NCBI RefSeq assembly: GCF_032062135.1
Contig: NC_092859.1
Span: forward strand, 153,408,150 to 153,472,149
Length of the DNA stretch: 64,000 nucleotides
Direction of reading: 5' to 3'
Source: Pyxicephalus adspersus
Taxonomy: Eukaryota > Chordata > Amphibia > Anura > Pyxicephalidae
Below are positions 47,011 to 58,545 of the stretch, piece after piece (the stretch's first letter is position 1; each line of letters starts with the position of its first letter). The translations under genes were made by a program, and so were the position numbers. Under the pieces are notes generated by a model, which saw nothing but the letters and a program-made list of their open reading frames with translations, did no database searches and was not told where the DNA came from.

Positions 47011-47124
47011 ATTATATTTATGTAGCACCAACATATTATGCAGCACTGTACATTAAGTAAGATAGTAGTAGAATTGAACACAGGAGGGGGAGAGGACCCT
47101 GCCCGAAAGACGTTACAATCTAAG
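47011..47124 (-). mobile_element. L2/CR1-like LINE 3' end
   Basis: On the minus strand: CTTAGATTGTAACGTCTTTC, GGGCAGGGTCCTCTCCCCC, then TGTACAGTGCTGCATAATAT and GTTGGTGCTACATAAATATA. This matches the fossil at 48.66-48.78 kb, where TGTAAGCTCTTCTGCGCAGG and GTCCTCCCCTCCTCCTGTG precede the same tail. 5'-truncated. Confidence 0.8.
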
Positions 47125-47929
47125 AGTATTCCAGGAATCTTTGTGTATCATGGATGTGGGAGTGGTAACACTTGTCGTCTCAGCATTTTATAGCACAATG
47201 GGGTGGCCGCAAAGTTAGAAGTTCTGAATGGACCATAAACTGTAGCCACAGGCATCAAGGATATGGGGTTCTCTGCAATGGATAGATTGATTTATTGAGT
47301 TTATTTAAATAAATATTTTAAAAAGACATGAAACTGAAAATTATTGCAATGCACAGCAACTTGTGAAATACAGCACATTTGCAGCCCAATAAATATTTCA
47401 CTCTGGTGTAACTGGCTTACATTTCTATAAATAATTTTTTAGGGGACACTAATAAGTCAACCTCACTTCCCATCATAATCAAATACATTGCTGTCCACAA
47501 ATAGTTACACACTGTTAAACAGAGTATATTATATGCTACAGACATACACTGAGGAACTTGAGATCTGCAGTTAGAAAACATTGTTGGCACTTCACTGTCA
47601 CTCTCAAATTACCATCTGTGGACATTCCTTAGGATCCATTCCGCAATATTGTTTTTTCTTTCTTCTTACTTCATGAAGTGTTATCCAGAACTTGCTGTCC
47701 TTTATCTGAGGCTTTAATGTGAAGAAATTTCAGGTGTAAGATTAATATTCTAACCCCAAAAATCAAATAATATATTTTCCTCTGTAATGTCTGCTCAAAA
47801 TAAGTGTATGCCACTAATAATCAGTTCAGATCTTTCCTATAGTCATATGATATTGGTAACAGGCAGAAGAAGAAAGTTATTGGCATCCACCATGGATATT
47901 AAATCACTCTATTGTTTTTTTTTTCGACT
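47125..47929. other. Unassigned non-coding DNA
   Basis: No recognised feature, although the last part may be upstream LINE sequence too decayed to read. Confidence 0.35.
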
Positions 47930-48776
47930 GATATAATGGTGACTGGAGTTCGAGATCAACCAAGAAAAAATAGAACTTATCATTTATTATCCCATTTCTA
48001 ACTGTTAATAACACTAATATTTTTCCCTCCCCTCAGGTATGTTGTCTTGGTGTCACTTTCCATTCTGCCCTGTCATTTACCCCCCATATTCAGAACATTT
48101 ACAGGTCCTGTCCCTTTCACCTACGCAACATTTCCAAAATCCACCCCTACCTGTCCTCAGAGACCACCAAACTCCTTCTGGATTACTGTAACCTCCTCCT
48201 CTCTGGTATTCCACTAACCCGACTCTCTTCTCTACAATCTATTATGAATGCTGCAGCCAGACTCATCCATCCTTCCCACCTACCTACCCCATTCACAACT
48301 TTCCCACCTACCTACCCCATACACAGCCTTCCCACCTTTCCTCTTCTGCTGCATCTCTTTGTAGTTCTCTTCATTGGCTCCCATTTCACCTTGGAATCAA
48401 ATTCAAGCTCTTGTGCTTTGCCTTCAAATCCCTCCACAGTTCTTGTCCCACTTACCTTTCTGCCCTGATAGAAATATATCCCCTCAGCCGCTCTCTTTGC
48501 TCCCCCAAATATCTACTATAGACTTCCTCACTCATAACAATGTCACATGCAAGGCCCCATGACTTTTCTAGAGCTGCCCCGACTTTCTGGAACTCTCTTT
48601 CTCGTCAAATTCGTCCTAACCTCACTACTTAACAATCATTCCATATCCTTCCCCTGTTGTGTTCTATTTCTCCTCATTTTAAAATGTAAGCTCTTCTGCG
48701 CAGGGTCCTCCCCTCCTCCTGTGCCATTTTTTTTTATTGTACAGTACTGCATAATATGTTGGCACTATATAAACCC
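47930..48776 (+). pseudogene. L2/CR1-like LINE fossil: C-terminal reverse-transcriptase region plus 3' UTR
   Basis: Reading from about 48037 gives CLGVTFHSALSFTPHI, then FHLRNISKIHPYLSSETTKL, LLDYCNLLLSGIPLTRLSSL and NAAARLIHPS. The pattern LGV..D..LSF..HI, LR.I, DYCN.LL.G.P...L..LQ..NAAARL is the C-terminal part of the reverse-transcriptase ORF in L2, CR1 and Rex1 type LINEs. The L2 group fits best because of the tail. Downstream FSRAAPTFWNSLS keeps the usual P..WN.LP element. A 28-bp tandem duplication (TTCCCACCTACCTACCCCA at 48273 and 48301) and stop codons break the frame. The 3' UTR ends TACAGTACTGCATAATATGT plus TGGCACTATATAAACCC. The catalytic fingers and palm, including YADD, and the endonuclease are absent, so it is a 5'-truncated dead copy. 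Confidence 0.88.
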
Positions 48777-48941
48777 ATGATCTACCATTGCCTCACCTAA
48801 ATAAAAAAATTTATTTAAAAGTATAAAAGTCCCCAGACCTCTTTACCTGCTTCTAATATAATGTTATCCCTTCTCGAAGATCCTCAAATATTACAAATAA
48901 ACTCTAGAATTTGGTTTAAGTTGGTTTCTAACAGCTCAGAA

Positions 48942-49099
48942 CAGTCTTTCTTAACCAGGGTTCCTCCAGAGTTTGTGAGGGGTTCCTATGAGCAGTTTTT
49001 TAGGTCAGTTCAATAGAGACATTCCTTGTACTGACCACCACATGAATGTTCTGTGAGCTGTGAATTTAGTGAGCCATGGTGAAAGATTGAGAAAAGCTG
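48942..49099 (+). mobile_element. hAT-N1 MITE copy 9 (plus, internal deletion)
   Basis: CAGTCTTTCTTAACCAGGGT at the left, GATTGAGAAAAGCTG at the right. Flanking octamers GCTCAGAA (48934-48941) and GCTTAGAA (49100-49107) agree at 7 of 8, the best target duplication in the family. Only 158 bp long: the middle third is deleted between AGGTCAGTTCAATAGAGACA and TTCCTTGTACTGACCACCA. It lies 165 bp after the LINE fossil. Confidence 0.9.
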
Positions 49100-49107
49100 G
49101 CTTAGAA

Positions 49108-50230
49108 CCACCTGCTGGTTGTTTACATTGGTGATCCGACAAAAGTCTGTTATCATAGAAAAAAAGAATATACCTTATTCGATCTGGTGTTTAGACCTGG
49201 CATTTTTTAGCTTCTGAGCATGGCCAGCTGTAAAATTCCCAAAAATTGTTATGACAGAGTTCATACTGTAGTTTTACAAGATGGGCATACTGTTATCCAC
49301 TGGACAAATCCCAACAGTTCATTTGGTATTTACCAGGTAATAATTGATAAAACTCATAGTTTCTGTTTTTAAAGTCCATCATTCACCATACATACAGTCT
49401 TGGAGAACTTTGAAAAATCAAGCCATTGCAAGAATCTTAGGACACTTTATTGGTGGACTGACTTGTTTCTGTACTGTGAGTTGGATGCTGAGTTGGACCA
49501 TTCCAGAGAACTTCCTGCTAAGAAGGAGAGTTGATTTACCATTACAATCACTCGATGAGTTCCACTGCAGAAAGAAAAGTTGTACCCCCTCTCCTCATGT
49601 TTCCCAGCTTCTATTGAGATAAAAAAAATCAATACTCATATTTGTAGAATCTGTCCTTTAAGGGAGGTGGTCCAAGTATAATGTTGTTATATTGAACAGG
49701 GTCTTTTTCTATAGACAGTCTTTTGTCTTTTAAAATATTTTTAAAAGTCTATATAGAACAGAATATATCCTATTCTGTAGTGCATGACCTCTACTTCAAA
49801 TCATAAGATTTCTTGTGTGGTTGTAACACATTAAATGGTAAATAAATTATTTTATAGGTTTTTTTTATAATTGAAGATAAGATATGATTGTTCTTACAAA
49901 TCAGCATTGTTCTTCTTTAATCAGTGAATCAAATGTAATCTCATGCCACCAAGCAGAACACACAATAGCCAGCAATGATATGTGGAATAAAGAGTTGCAT
50001 GTTATCTTATTGCAGCAATTACCAGAACAGGTTTAACAGCTTGACGTGTCTATACATTTACATTCTATACATTTACGTCATACAACTATATATGAATATT
50101 TTGCAAGAATTATGCCACAGTGAGGAAGAAGGCGGGGGTGTTGTATTGCAAAAACTTAAACCTTCCATTTCCTTTAAAGTCAGGAAATATAATACCTCGA
50201 AAGAGATTTAACCACACCATTTCTTAACAG
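49108..50230. other. Unassigned non-coding DNA
   Basis: Frames 49344-49622 and 49975-50211 lack domains. Nothing recognised. Confidence 0.4.
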
Positions 50231-50513
50231 CTTGGTGACTGCCATCTAGGATTCCTCCAGATGTTGTTAGGAGTTCCTTGAGCAATTAGAAGTTTGCACC
50301 TTTCATGTCAGTTTAAGTAACATCAATGATCTTTTTGTCTATCTGTTAGGGTGACATTCTTCCCAATAGCCAGGAATGTAAGGGACATTTTCCTATTCTT
50401 CACCACTTTAATATACTGTGGGCTGTGGAAATAGTAATTATAGCAGGGGTTCCCTGAAGACCTGAAACTTATTTCAAAGTGTTAAAATTCTGTAAAAATT
50501 TTGGGAAACAATG
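50231..50513 (+). mobile_element. hAT-N1 MITE copy 10 (plus)
   Basis: Internal blocks are clear: GGATTCCTCCAGATGTTGTT, GAGCAATTAGAAGTTTGCAC, TGTTAGGGTGACATTCTTCC, CAATAGCCAGGAATGTAAGG and ATACTGTGGGCTGTGG. The left terminus is badly decayed, and the right is TTTTGGGAAACAATG. No convincing target duplication. Confidence 0.85.
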
Positions 50514-50521
50514 GTCTAAAC

Positions 50522-53500
50522 TATGGCATAGACATGGCATGCTCCAAACCATTCACTGTGAAACTACACCTGTTCTGTTGACTAGACCAATAAGCATAAC
50601 CATTGAGAAGTTTCCCCTTGGAGTTTGGCTCTGAGACTAGTAAAGAAATATCTTAATTTTAAAAAATATCTTGGCTTCCACAAGGCAACATTGACCATAG
50701 CTGACAAAATATATTTGTTTAGTTTTTTTTGGACCAGTTATGCTGGAGCAATAGGAGGCTTAGCCCAATAACCATATAGTTGGCTATGTATGTTGTAGTG
50801 GTAGAATTGCTTAATATTATCTGATTTAGGATCTATGACCACTAATGGTACAGACATGAGAAAGCCACAGCATTCATATGTTGTGAAATGATGATGAGTG
50901 TTGGTTTGTTAGCTTGTCGAGCGCAGATCTGCACAGTGGATGATTATTACCCTCATACCAGGTTCTGGCATTACAATTATTTCCAGAAGAGCCTGTTTGG
51001 AGGTGTCCATATAGTTATTAATTTTAAAGTAATCATATGTGAAGGTATTTAAATTTGCGTTTTATAACAAAGCCATGGTTTCCTGTGAGTCTGGATCCCT
51101 GCAAGTTTGTAAATGTGGTTTCAGCTATTATACTCTGTCCACAGTGCAGACAACATCTGGAAGAGGTCCAAGCACCGACACTTCTGTTGTGCAGACATGA
51201 TGCTGCAATCACAGCCAGACCACTGAACATTTATTGTGCCAAATGCGCATATTTTCAAATCAAATGGAATATTTTTAAAACATACAAACTTGGAATTGAA
51301 TATGTCCAGCCAATAATATTCAATAAAGAATGGTTTATGATCCACCCTGGAACAAACCCACTGAATTAACTCCCTATTTAAGTATAATTCTCCACTTTTG
51401 GTATCTCCACTTATAAGACAAAAATCTTCATTCTGCAATAAAACCACTAAGGTGATCACACTTTCTGCTGCTGTAGCTGCTTAGATGGCAGTTATGATCT
51501 CTGAATGGCCACCTCTAGCTCTGCCCACAGCTCATGAGATTGGCAGCACATTGCTGTGTCCAAAGTTTAGGTAAAAGCCCCACTCATTCCTTCCAACCCT
51601 CTTGCTATCCTCCATAAAACTTCAGTCTTCTGTATTTGGGGAAGTTGGAGGGAAGAACCTTTAATGGATGAGATGGACGTCCTGAAAGCCTTGGCTTCTC
51701 AGCAGAAGCTTTATTAAGGATTGGAGCTGCTTCGCCAATGGGCAAAGGATCATCTTCTATTACCAGAGTACCTTCAATGTTCTTTAGCCCACACAAATGT
51801 GCATAGAAATGCCTCCCTATTGCCCTGAGAGGAAAAAATTAATGGCTTTAGATGGTCTTTAGTACAGGTTGATTTTGTGTTGGCTAAAGCCTGATAAGGA
51901 TGAATCTCTTTTTCTGTTGGTCCCGTGAGAAGCATTTTTCTTTTGCTTTGAATGCCTTTTCTTGCTTGTAGATGGACTACTCACATCTACGTTACCAACA
52001 TGGAACTAAATGAATGAGCTGGGCCTTGTTATATAAGTCGTATTCAATACCCAATTCTACGTTTGTATCCCAACACTGGTGAAACATTTTATTTTAATTC
52101 AAATTGAGCAAGGAAGTGTTAAAATCTCAGTTTTATTTCTATTTGTGTTTTGATTTGCAGTCCCAATCCCAACAGTGGGAACAGTGGGGAACTTCTGAGA
52201 ATGTCTGTATTGCTGTCTGCATCTTTTTGTCCCAGTGCATAGTCTAGTTTTTTTATACATACAACACTGATGGAGGTAGAATCCCATCAATGTGATCATA
52301 AACACGTTTAACTATTCTGCAATGAATGCATACCACTTGATTTAATTGGGGTAGTCCACATTTGATTGATTGTTCTCCACATTTAAAATCTTCATTGCCA
52401 CAATATAATAATATATTTATAAACACGGGTACAGGTTTGTTCTAAGGACTAGTGAACACATGTACAGTATTTACGTAGTTATCAGTGGTTATCAGAAACT
52501 CTATTCACTTAAATAAAGGAACTGATCACCATATTGAAAAGTAGTTTATGCAATCCATTCACTTTTTTTGTGTCTGTGTACCCTACAAACACTAATAAAC
52601 CCCAATATTTCATACAGGGATCATAGATAAATAGTGAGATCATTTTTTTCAGATCAATTCATAAAAAAGACAATCATATAGCTGATTACCATTTTCAGAT
52701 AAAATGTGAACTTTTTTAGTTATTTTTCAGTTCATAGTTTTAAATTGGCCCCTATGAATTACTAAAATAACGTGCACCTAACCCAAGGCTGAGACAGAAC
52801 TAGAACATTCCCTGCAAGTAAACAAATTACCTGTCAATCCTGATAGAAATGCTGTCACTCCCTGTAAATTGAAAAGACAGCACAAACATCCTTATCTTAA
52901 TTGTGTAAACTATTGGCCCCATCAATTCACCTTGTGGCGGAGATATGTGTAAGGGTGCAGCCTGTGTGAAAACTATGGGCTGCCAGTGGGCTTTGCAGCT
53001 CGTAACAAAAAGTGGGATTTGGGCAGCTCCTCCAGATCGTATGGTGCGGTGATCACTGCATCCATGGACTCACAACAAAGACTGAGTAAAACTGGTTTAA
53101 GGGTTGAACTTTAAGGGTATATCCGTTTTAAGGAATGTGAAAATGTTATTGACATTATTGTTATTTTGGGTATTTAGCTCAAGTTTAAACAAGATGTAAA
53201 ATGTTGAAATTAAAGTTATGTCAATCAAGTGGTCCTTACTGCCATTTCCCAAAAAGATGTCATGAAATTGGGGTAAAGAATGGGGTATGGAGGGGTGTGG
53301 GAGTGAGTAAAAAAGGAAGAGTGGGTAAGTTCTGGTAAATGGAGGGTTGTGAGCATCCTGGCCACCTGAGTCATGCTGGGATATGAAGTCTACCATTTAT
53401 TGTTTGGGTGTTACATGGTCACGGTTGATCATGATTGACTGGCTGAATTCAGAAAATAGATGAAATAGTTGCAGTGAAGTGTACAATCACATTTGACCCA

Positions 53501-54129
53501 TAAACTAGATATTCTGTCCACCACTTTACTTCTATACACTGTTTGAGCTCACTACTCAACCTGATTGCCTTTACAATTTGCCTTGTTTCTTTTTGAGTTT
53601 AGTTTGGGTTTAAAAGCCAAGCTTCCCATCAAATCGTTTTGATTGGCATAAGTGTATTTGAGTAAAGGCAACAAAAGAAGGATTTTTTTTCCTTCATAGG
53701 ACAACTGGATAGGCTGCAGTTTGTTTTTCTATCTAACCTATGTCATTTGCATTGATGATCATCACAAAAGAGACTATCCTCTGTTTATATGAACCATACA
53801 AGTATCTCATATGAAAACTTGTAGTTATTAGTTACTCTGTGTAAGCTCCATGATTGCCTTTGTTGCAGGTTCTGGTCATCGTATAGAGCTTAAAATAGCA
53901 ATAAGCCAATAAGGCAGCCAAACATAAAACTATTTTAAGAGGGGTTCTGTCTACAGTATGTTATCTGGACAGCAATCTTGTGCTCTGCACCATGGCAGTA
54001 TTACACCCTGTCTATTCAGCATCAAGGAGAACAAGGAAATAGCAGCATCTTCTACTTCCCTTAAGCCGTGCAGCCTGAGATGTATCTTCTTGGCATCTCC
54101 TGCACATACTCCGAGGCTGTGCACAGCAG
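50522..54129. other. Unassigned non-coding DNA
   Basis: 3.6 kb with no repeat termini recognised. The longest frames (51121-51459 minus, 51055-51369 plus) overlap on opposite strands and have no domains. Confidence 0.4.
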
Positions 54130-54612
54130 AAGGGGAATAACCCCCCTAGCAGTAAACCCGAGTGTGACTCAGGGTGGATTTTTCGTGCAAAAAGCAGTAA
54201 TCCCGAGTCACACTCTGGGTCGCTTTATTCTTAAAAAAAAAAACACCTTGTTCAGTTGCTGTCCCCCAGCGTCCTGCTGGGGGACACGTCTGTCTTCTTC
54301 GATCTGTAGCAGGGAGCCGGTTGTCAGTCAAAGGGAAATAACCTCCCCCATAGTGATGTCATAACACCATAACCCCGCCCACTCTGCCATCTCAGATCTG
54401 AGCCTGTGATGGGAGAGTGGGCGGGTTGTGTCGTGAAACACAGCCCCCCCACTTCCCCAAGCCAGGGATTTGCACCGGGGACGTGGTACACGCCTCTGGC
54501 CGGTGCCTCTCCCCGGCTGGGTCCTTCTCCTGACCCGGTAGGGGGTGCGCCGACCAGAGCCACGGACCCCCAAAATCTTCTAGCGGACCACCAGTGGCGA
54601 CTGCTGGACTAG
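54130..54612. mobile_element. GC- and CpG-rich repeat block with nested inverted repeats
   Basis: This is a sharp composition change from the AT-rich surroundings. It contains near-mirror wording (CCCGAGTGTGACTCAGGGT and CCCGAGTCACACTCTGGGT), a perfect stem GTCCCCCAGC/GCTGGGGGAC (54261-54285), and a larger stem CCCGCCCACTCT (54374-54385) with AGAGTGGGCGGG (54414-54425) around TCAGATCTGA. GC-rich sequence continues to CACCAGTGGCGACTGCTGGA. Several short frames on both strands reflect the base composition only. It is more like one or two inserted repeats than a promoter CpG island, but I cannot name the family. Confidence 0.55.
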
Positions 54613-54835
54613 GAAGCTTGTATGTCAGGTCTACTCTTACCATCATTGTCCTGTAGCTGTGTCATTATATCTCCTGACCAAATAATTTTATTGCTCATAG
54701 AATTTCTATTGCATTTCAGGGGGTCAAAGGGCCCCTTTTCAGGGGTTGGTACTGGTAATAAAAGTTTGTATTGCAATGATAACATTGGATGGAAATAAAT
54801 CATATGATTACTCAAGATGCTGATTAGACTAATTA

Positions 54836-54912
54836 GCAGTTTGCTGGATCATTCAGGTTCTCCCATGATAGTCTATATACTCCAGTGTTGGAGAGTTTTA
54901 TTTAATTGGACC
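54836..54912. mobile_element. PAL-B half element
   Basis: AGCAGTTTGCTGGATCATTC, CCCATGATAGTCTATATACT and GGAGAGTTTTATTTAATTGG match the right half of PAL-B (compare 12262-12331). The left half is missing. Confidence 0.65.
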
Positions 54913-55664
54913 TCATACCTTCTCCGGTTGGGAGGAGGAGGGTAAAAAACGTGTTTGATTTTGGCAAAACTCCAGATGAACTCCATCCCAAGAACTGCTT
55001 CTGTCCTCAGTGTGAAAACCCAATCCCAACCAGTTAGTAGTAGGTAGTAGGTAGAAATTACCATGTTTTCTCTTTTATTCTTGAAAACTCCTAGCCCATG
55101 TTGCAAGCCCTTTCATGCTGGCCTTACACTTGGTTTTCACCAAGCTCCAGGCCAAGACTTTAAAAAGTCAGTAATCATTTCATATTCTTTCCCCAATACA
55201 ACAGCAGTTTATTCCAAAGAAAAATGTCAAATATTGAGATAAATTCAGTTCTATAGAATTCAACAGGGAACTCTTAGGATGGACGTTCTTTATGTAGAAA
55301 GCAATTGTGCAGTCATCTGCAGGGGACTTTGTGCCTCTGCCAAACCCTTGCTGCTGTCATGTATAATGTTACATCTGGCCATAATATGAGACAGAAGTAC
55401 AGATGATTCCCCTGTAGAAAATATTATCATAAACAGAAAAAAATGTATAAAGGGCTATAAAACAGGAAATGATTTTGTAGGGCAGTTTAAAATATTAGGG
55501 TGCGTCAATATTTGAAATATAAAGGCATTGTAGGAAGTAGTAAGAGATTTTTGTTGAATATGATGATTTATATAATTGGGTTTATTACAGATGTTCATGG
55601 TTTGGTAGATACATAGTAGGAAAACTCTAAATACCTTTGTTTTATTCATTTTATAAGATCCAGG
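54913..55664. other. Unassigned non-coding DNA
   Basis: No recognised feature. Confidence 0.4.
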
Positions 55665-55690
55665 TATATATATATATATATATATATATA
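55665..55690. repeat. (TA)n microsatellite
   Basis: About 26 bases of TA alternation followed by AATATGTATATATG. Confidence 0.9.
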
Positions 55691-55794
55691 AATATGTATA
55701 TATGTAAAATCCCAGGGTGTCAGATATTTATGTTTATATTTAAACTAAGAAACAATATGTTAATGTTTAGGGCAATGGTTCCCAAAGTTTGTCC

Positions 55795-56700
55795 GTTTGT
55801 TTTCTGGCACTTGGAGGACTATTTCTCTCACTAACTATTCCCTCTAATAACTCAAATATTGAGACACAATTCCTATCACTGGCAATAATGTGGAATTAAT
55901 AATTCCACTGATATTAATGATGGCCATAATTAATTTGATGATTGATGGGTCATATTTCTCCCCATTCATGCCATCAATGTGGCCTTTTTCCTTCCACTAA
56001 TATTGAAGATAATGCATACATCCATATTTTAATACCAATAGTGGGACACTAGTCTTCCAACTAACAGCAATTATGTGGAATAATTCCTCCCACTGACATC
56101 AGTGATGGCCTCAGTGACCTTTGATGGGGCACATTTCCTGCCACCAATGCCAAAATTAGGGCATTACTCATGCCAGTGATACTAATGATAAGGCAATCTT
56201 CCATATTTTAATACCATTGGTGAGTCAATATTCCTCCTGTGGGCAACAATTAGAATAATTCCTCTTATTGACATCAGTGATGGCCACAATTCTTCCCTCT
56301 GCTGACCTGTGATGGAGCACTTTACCTCCAGCCAATGCCAAAAATGGGGCTTTATTCCTCTGACAGATGGTAATGATAAAGGCCCTGTACCATATTTTAA
56401 TACAAATGACGAGGCACAATTTCTCCACTTACACCAATATTGTGGAATAACTTCTCTCATTGACATTGATGATAACCACAATTACTCCCCTGGTGACCTT
56501 GGATGGGACATATTTAATCCCACTGATGTAAATGTTAGCGCACATTTTCTCCCACAGATACTAAAAATAGGATACTGTTTCATATTTAATGCCAGTTATG
56601 GGGCACTAATCCTCCCACGGACAGCAATAATGGGGATTTGTTACTTCTTCCACTGAGATATACATCTTTTTCTTCCTACTGTCCACCAGCATGACACATA
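55795..56700. repeat. Decayed minisatellite with ~180-190-bp higher-order period
   Basis: The landmark CCATATTTTAATAC appears at 56022, 56201 and 56390, with a degenerate CATATTTAAT at 56581, giving spacings of about 179, 189 and 191 bases. Between landmarks, wording such as TTCCTCCCACTGACATCAGT, GATGGCCACAATT and AATGCCAAAAATGGGGC recurs at roughly 30-base intervals. So each long unit seems built from about six diverged short units. Four long units are visible. TGGTTCCCAAAG at 55776 on the left flank resembles a hAT terminus, but no partner was found. Open frames inside, such as 56309-56656, are repeat by-products. Confidence 0.8.
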
Positions 56701-57481
56701 CCCCACTGGGCACAGTGTAGCCCTCCTATAGAGGGAGGGCAGTGAACTTGCCTACTTGTTTAGAAAGTTTCAGCGTAAGAAGAGAGAACACCAAAGAACA
56801 AAGTTTACTGCTTGTGTTTTGTCTCTCATTTGATGTTTGCTCTGTGGTCTGTGGATGGAAAGTTCTGATAAGACCATCTACAGCTCAGGTAACATGCAGC
56901 CACCTCCTTTTTTTTACTAGTTGTTATGCATGAACTGTGTAGTCTTTTTCTGTATGTATCATGCCTTGTGAATGTGAATTTCTTAAATTCTTGCAGCATA
57001 TAACGGAAACAGCAGAGTCTATCAGTCACCTTGCACCTTTCACCTTCAGTAATGGAAGTTAAAGCTTTGTCATCTTCCTTGTAGATGTAATTCTTGTATA
57101 ATATATTTGCTGACCATTTGGAGCCAACCTACATAATGAATTATATTGCAGCACATTATCAGTAGGGCAGCCATGGCCGGTGTGCATACTGTCAATGATG
57201 TACTGAAGCTATTAATAGAGATGTCTGCAGCTCCAGTCTGTGCCAAGTAAAGCTATAGCTAATTAAGATGTGGATAGACAAGGTTAGTGTTATGATTTCA
57301 CTGCAGCTACATAAACCTTCAGTAAAACCTGTGTCGTGTTCATCCAGCTGAAAATCTATATTTGGATGCTGGAGTTTAGAGTATTTATGGAAATTAAACT
57401 ACTAATAAATCCCCAAGTCAGATAAGAACTTAAGCAGTAAAACGATGCACTTAGTTGCATTAACTTGACATTAAGCTGCTG
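56701..57481. other. Unassigned DNA, possible conserved non-coding stretch at 57120-57470
   Basis: 57120-57470 is complex and non-repetitive, with GCTAATTAAGATG and balanced composition and no frame. Candidate regulatory DNA on appearance only. Confidence 0.3.
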
Positions 57482-57755
57482 CTTTAAAGTGGAACTTTCA
57501 TATAAAAAAAAAAACTTTCCAAAAGCCTACAATCCCTAATTTCATTCCACTATGTCCCATGCCATCCCAGCGTCTTTTGGACATTTTAGGAAAGCTCCTT
57601 CTTGGGCATGTGCAAAAGCAGCAGCCCACAACCTCCTGGGATATATACTGTATGTGTTCCAGGAGGCTGCAGGTTTCCCCTTCAGTGGGAAGGGTGGAAG
57701 GAGTGGGGTCCTCCCCCAAAAAAATATTTAAAAAAACGTGGTGAGATCTGCTTTA
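57482..57755. mobile_element. CTCCTGGGAT-type dispersed repeat, copy 4
   Basis: CTTTAAAGTGGAACTTTCAT at the left and GAGATCTGCTTTAATATG at the right bracket a core with ACCTCCTGGGATATATACTG, TATGTGTTCCAGGAGGCTGC and GTTTCCCCTTCAG. These match the downstream part of the copy at 44105. The opposed CTTTAAAGTGGA and CCACTTTA-type ends seen at 57483, 36731 and 44549 may be termini of the family. Confidence 0.5.
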
Positions 57756-58375
57756 ATATGAAAATAAACTATTGCTAGACCATGACCACCATTTGGAGGA
57801 ACATAAGGTGCTTTAGTATTAGGCCCCGATAAAAAGAGCAATGCAGGAACTATTGGACATTGGAGAAAGGGGCCCTGGAAATTTCTAATGGTGGTCCGGT
57901 GCCAGACCATCAATTATCCCTGATACTGGTCGAAGCCCAGAATTTCATTGATCAGATAAGAAATCAAGGGAGAAGCTGAGTAGGGGGCATTTTCCCGGGC
58001 AGTACTAAAAAAAGTATGTTAGGTGGATAGCCAGTTACATCTCCAGTTACACATTAATCATAATAGGACCTACAGTCAGTGGGATATGGTCAGCATTATA
58101 TACGTAGCTGTTTCCCAATCACACCTGCAATCACAATGTCCTCCACCACCAACTACCTTCACAGGTTTGAAATATCATGTGTTGGATTGCTAATGCGTGA
58201 GACTAGTAATACCATAAAAATACTTTGGTAACTAAAGAAATATATGCAGTTCACATAGAAAAATGAATTATCCTCTTGCAAGAGATATTTCACTTAGCTT
58301 AGTGAATGAGCTGAAACTCTGCTGACTTTATTGATCCAGTATGTGCAAAGAAACATTTTTAATGAATTCATTATG
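57756..58375. other. Unassigned non-coding DNA
   Basis: Nothing recognised. Confidence 0.4.
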
Positions 58376-58545
58376 CAGTGTTCTCCCCAGAATTTTTTTT
58401 TAAGCTGCGTGGGAAGAAGATGTAGGCAGGTGGCAGTCCATGTATTTTGTCACTTAACTTTTCAATAACCACTGACCAATAGCAGGGTGATTCCTGAAAA
58501 GTGCTGGGTGGTGCGCCCAGCTAAAAGGGTCTGGGGAGAACACTG
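58376..58545 (+). mobile_element. CAGTGTTCTCCCC-type MITE, copy 2, with perfect 16-bp TIRs
   Basis: CAGTGTTCTCCCCAGA (58376-58391) and TCTGGGGAGAACACTG (58530-58545) are exact inverted repeats. The interior carries GCTGCGTGGGAAGAAGATGT, GGTGATTCCTGAAAAGTGCT and GTGCGCCCAGCTAAAAGGGT. Length 170 bp. CAGTG-type ends fit hAT, but the flanking octamers TCATTATG and ATTGCACA do not match, so the superfamily is not proven. Confidence 0.88.

Noticed and set aside
54130..54612. Promoter CpG island
   Set aside because: Dominated by inverted repeats, and no adjacent first exon or transcript evidence. An inserted repeat is the simpler reading.
56309..56656. 115-codon plus frame
   Set aside because: Lies entirely inside the decayed minisatellite, so it is periodic sequence, not a gene.
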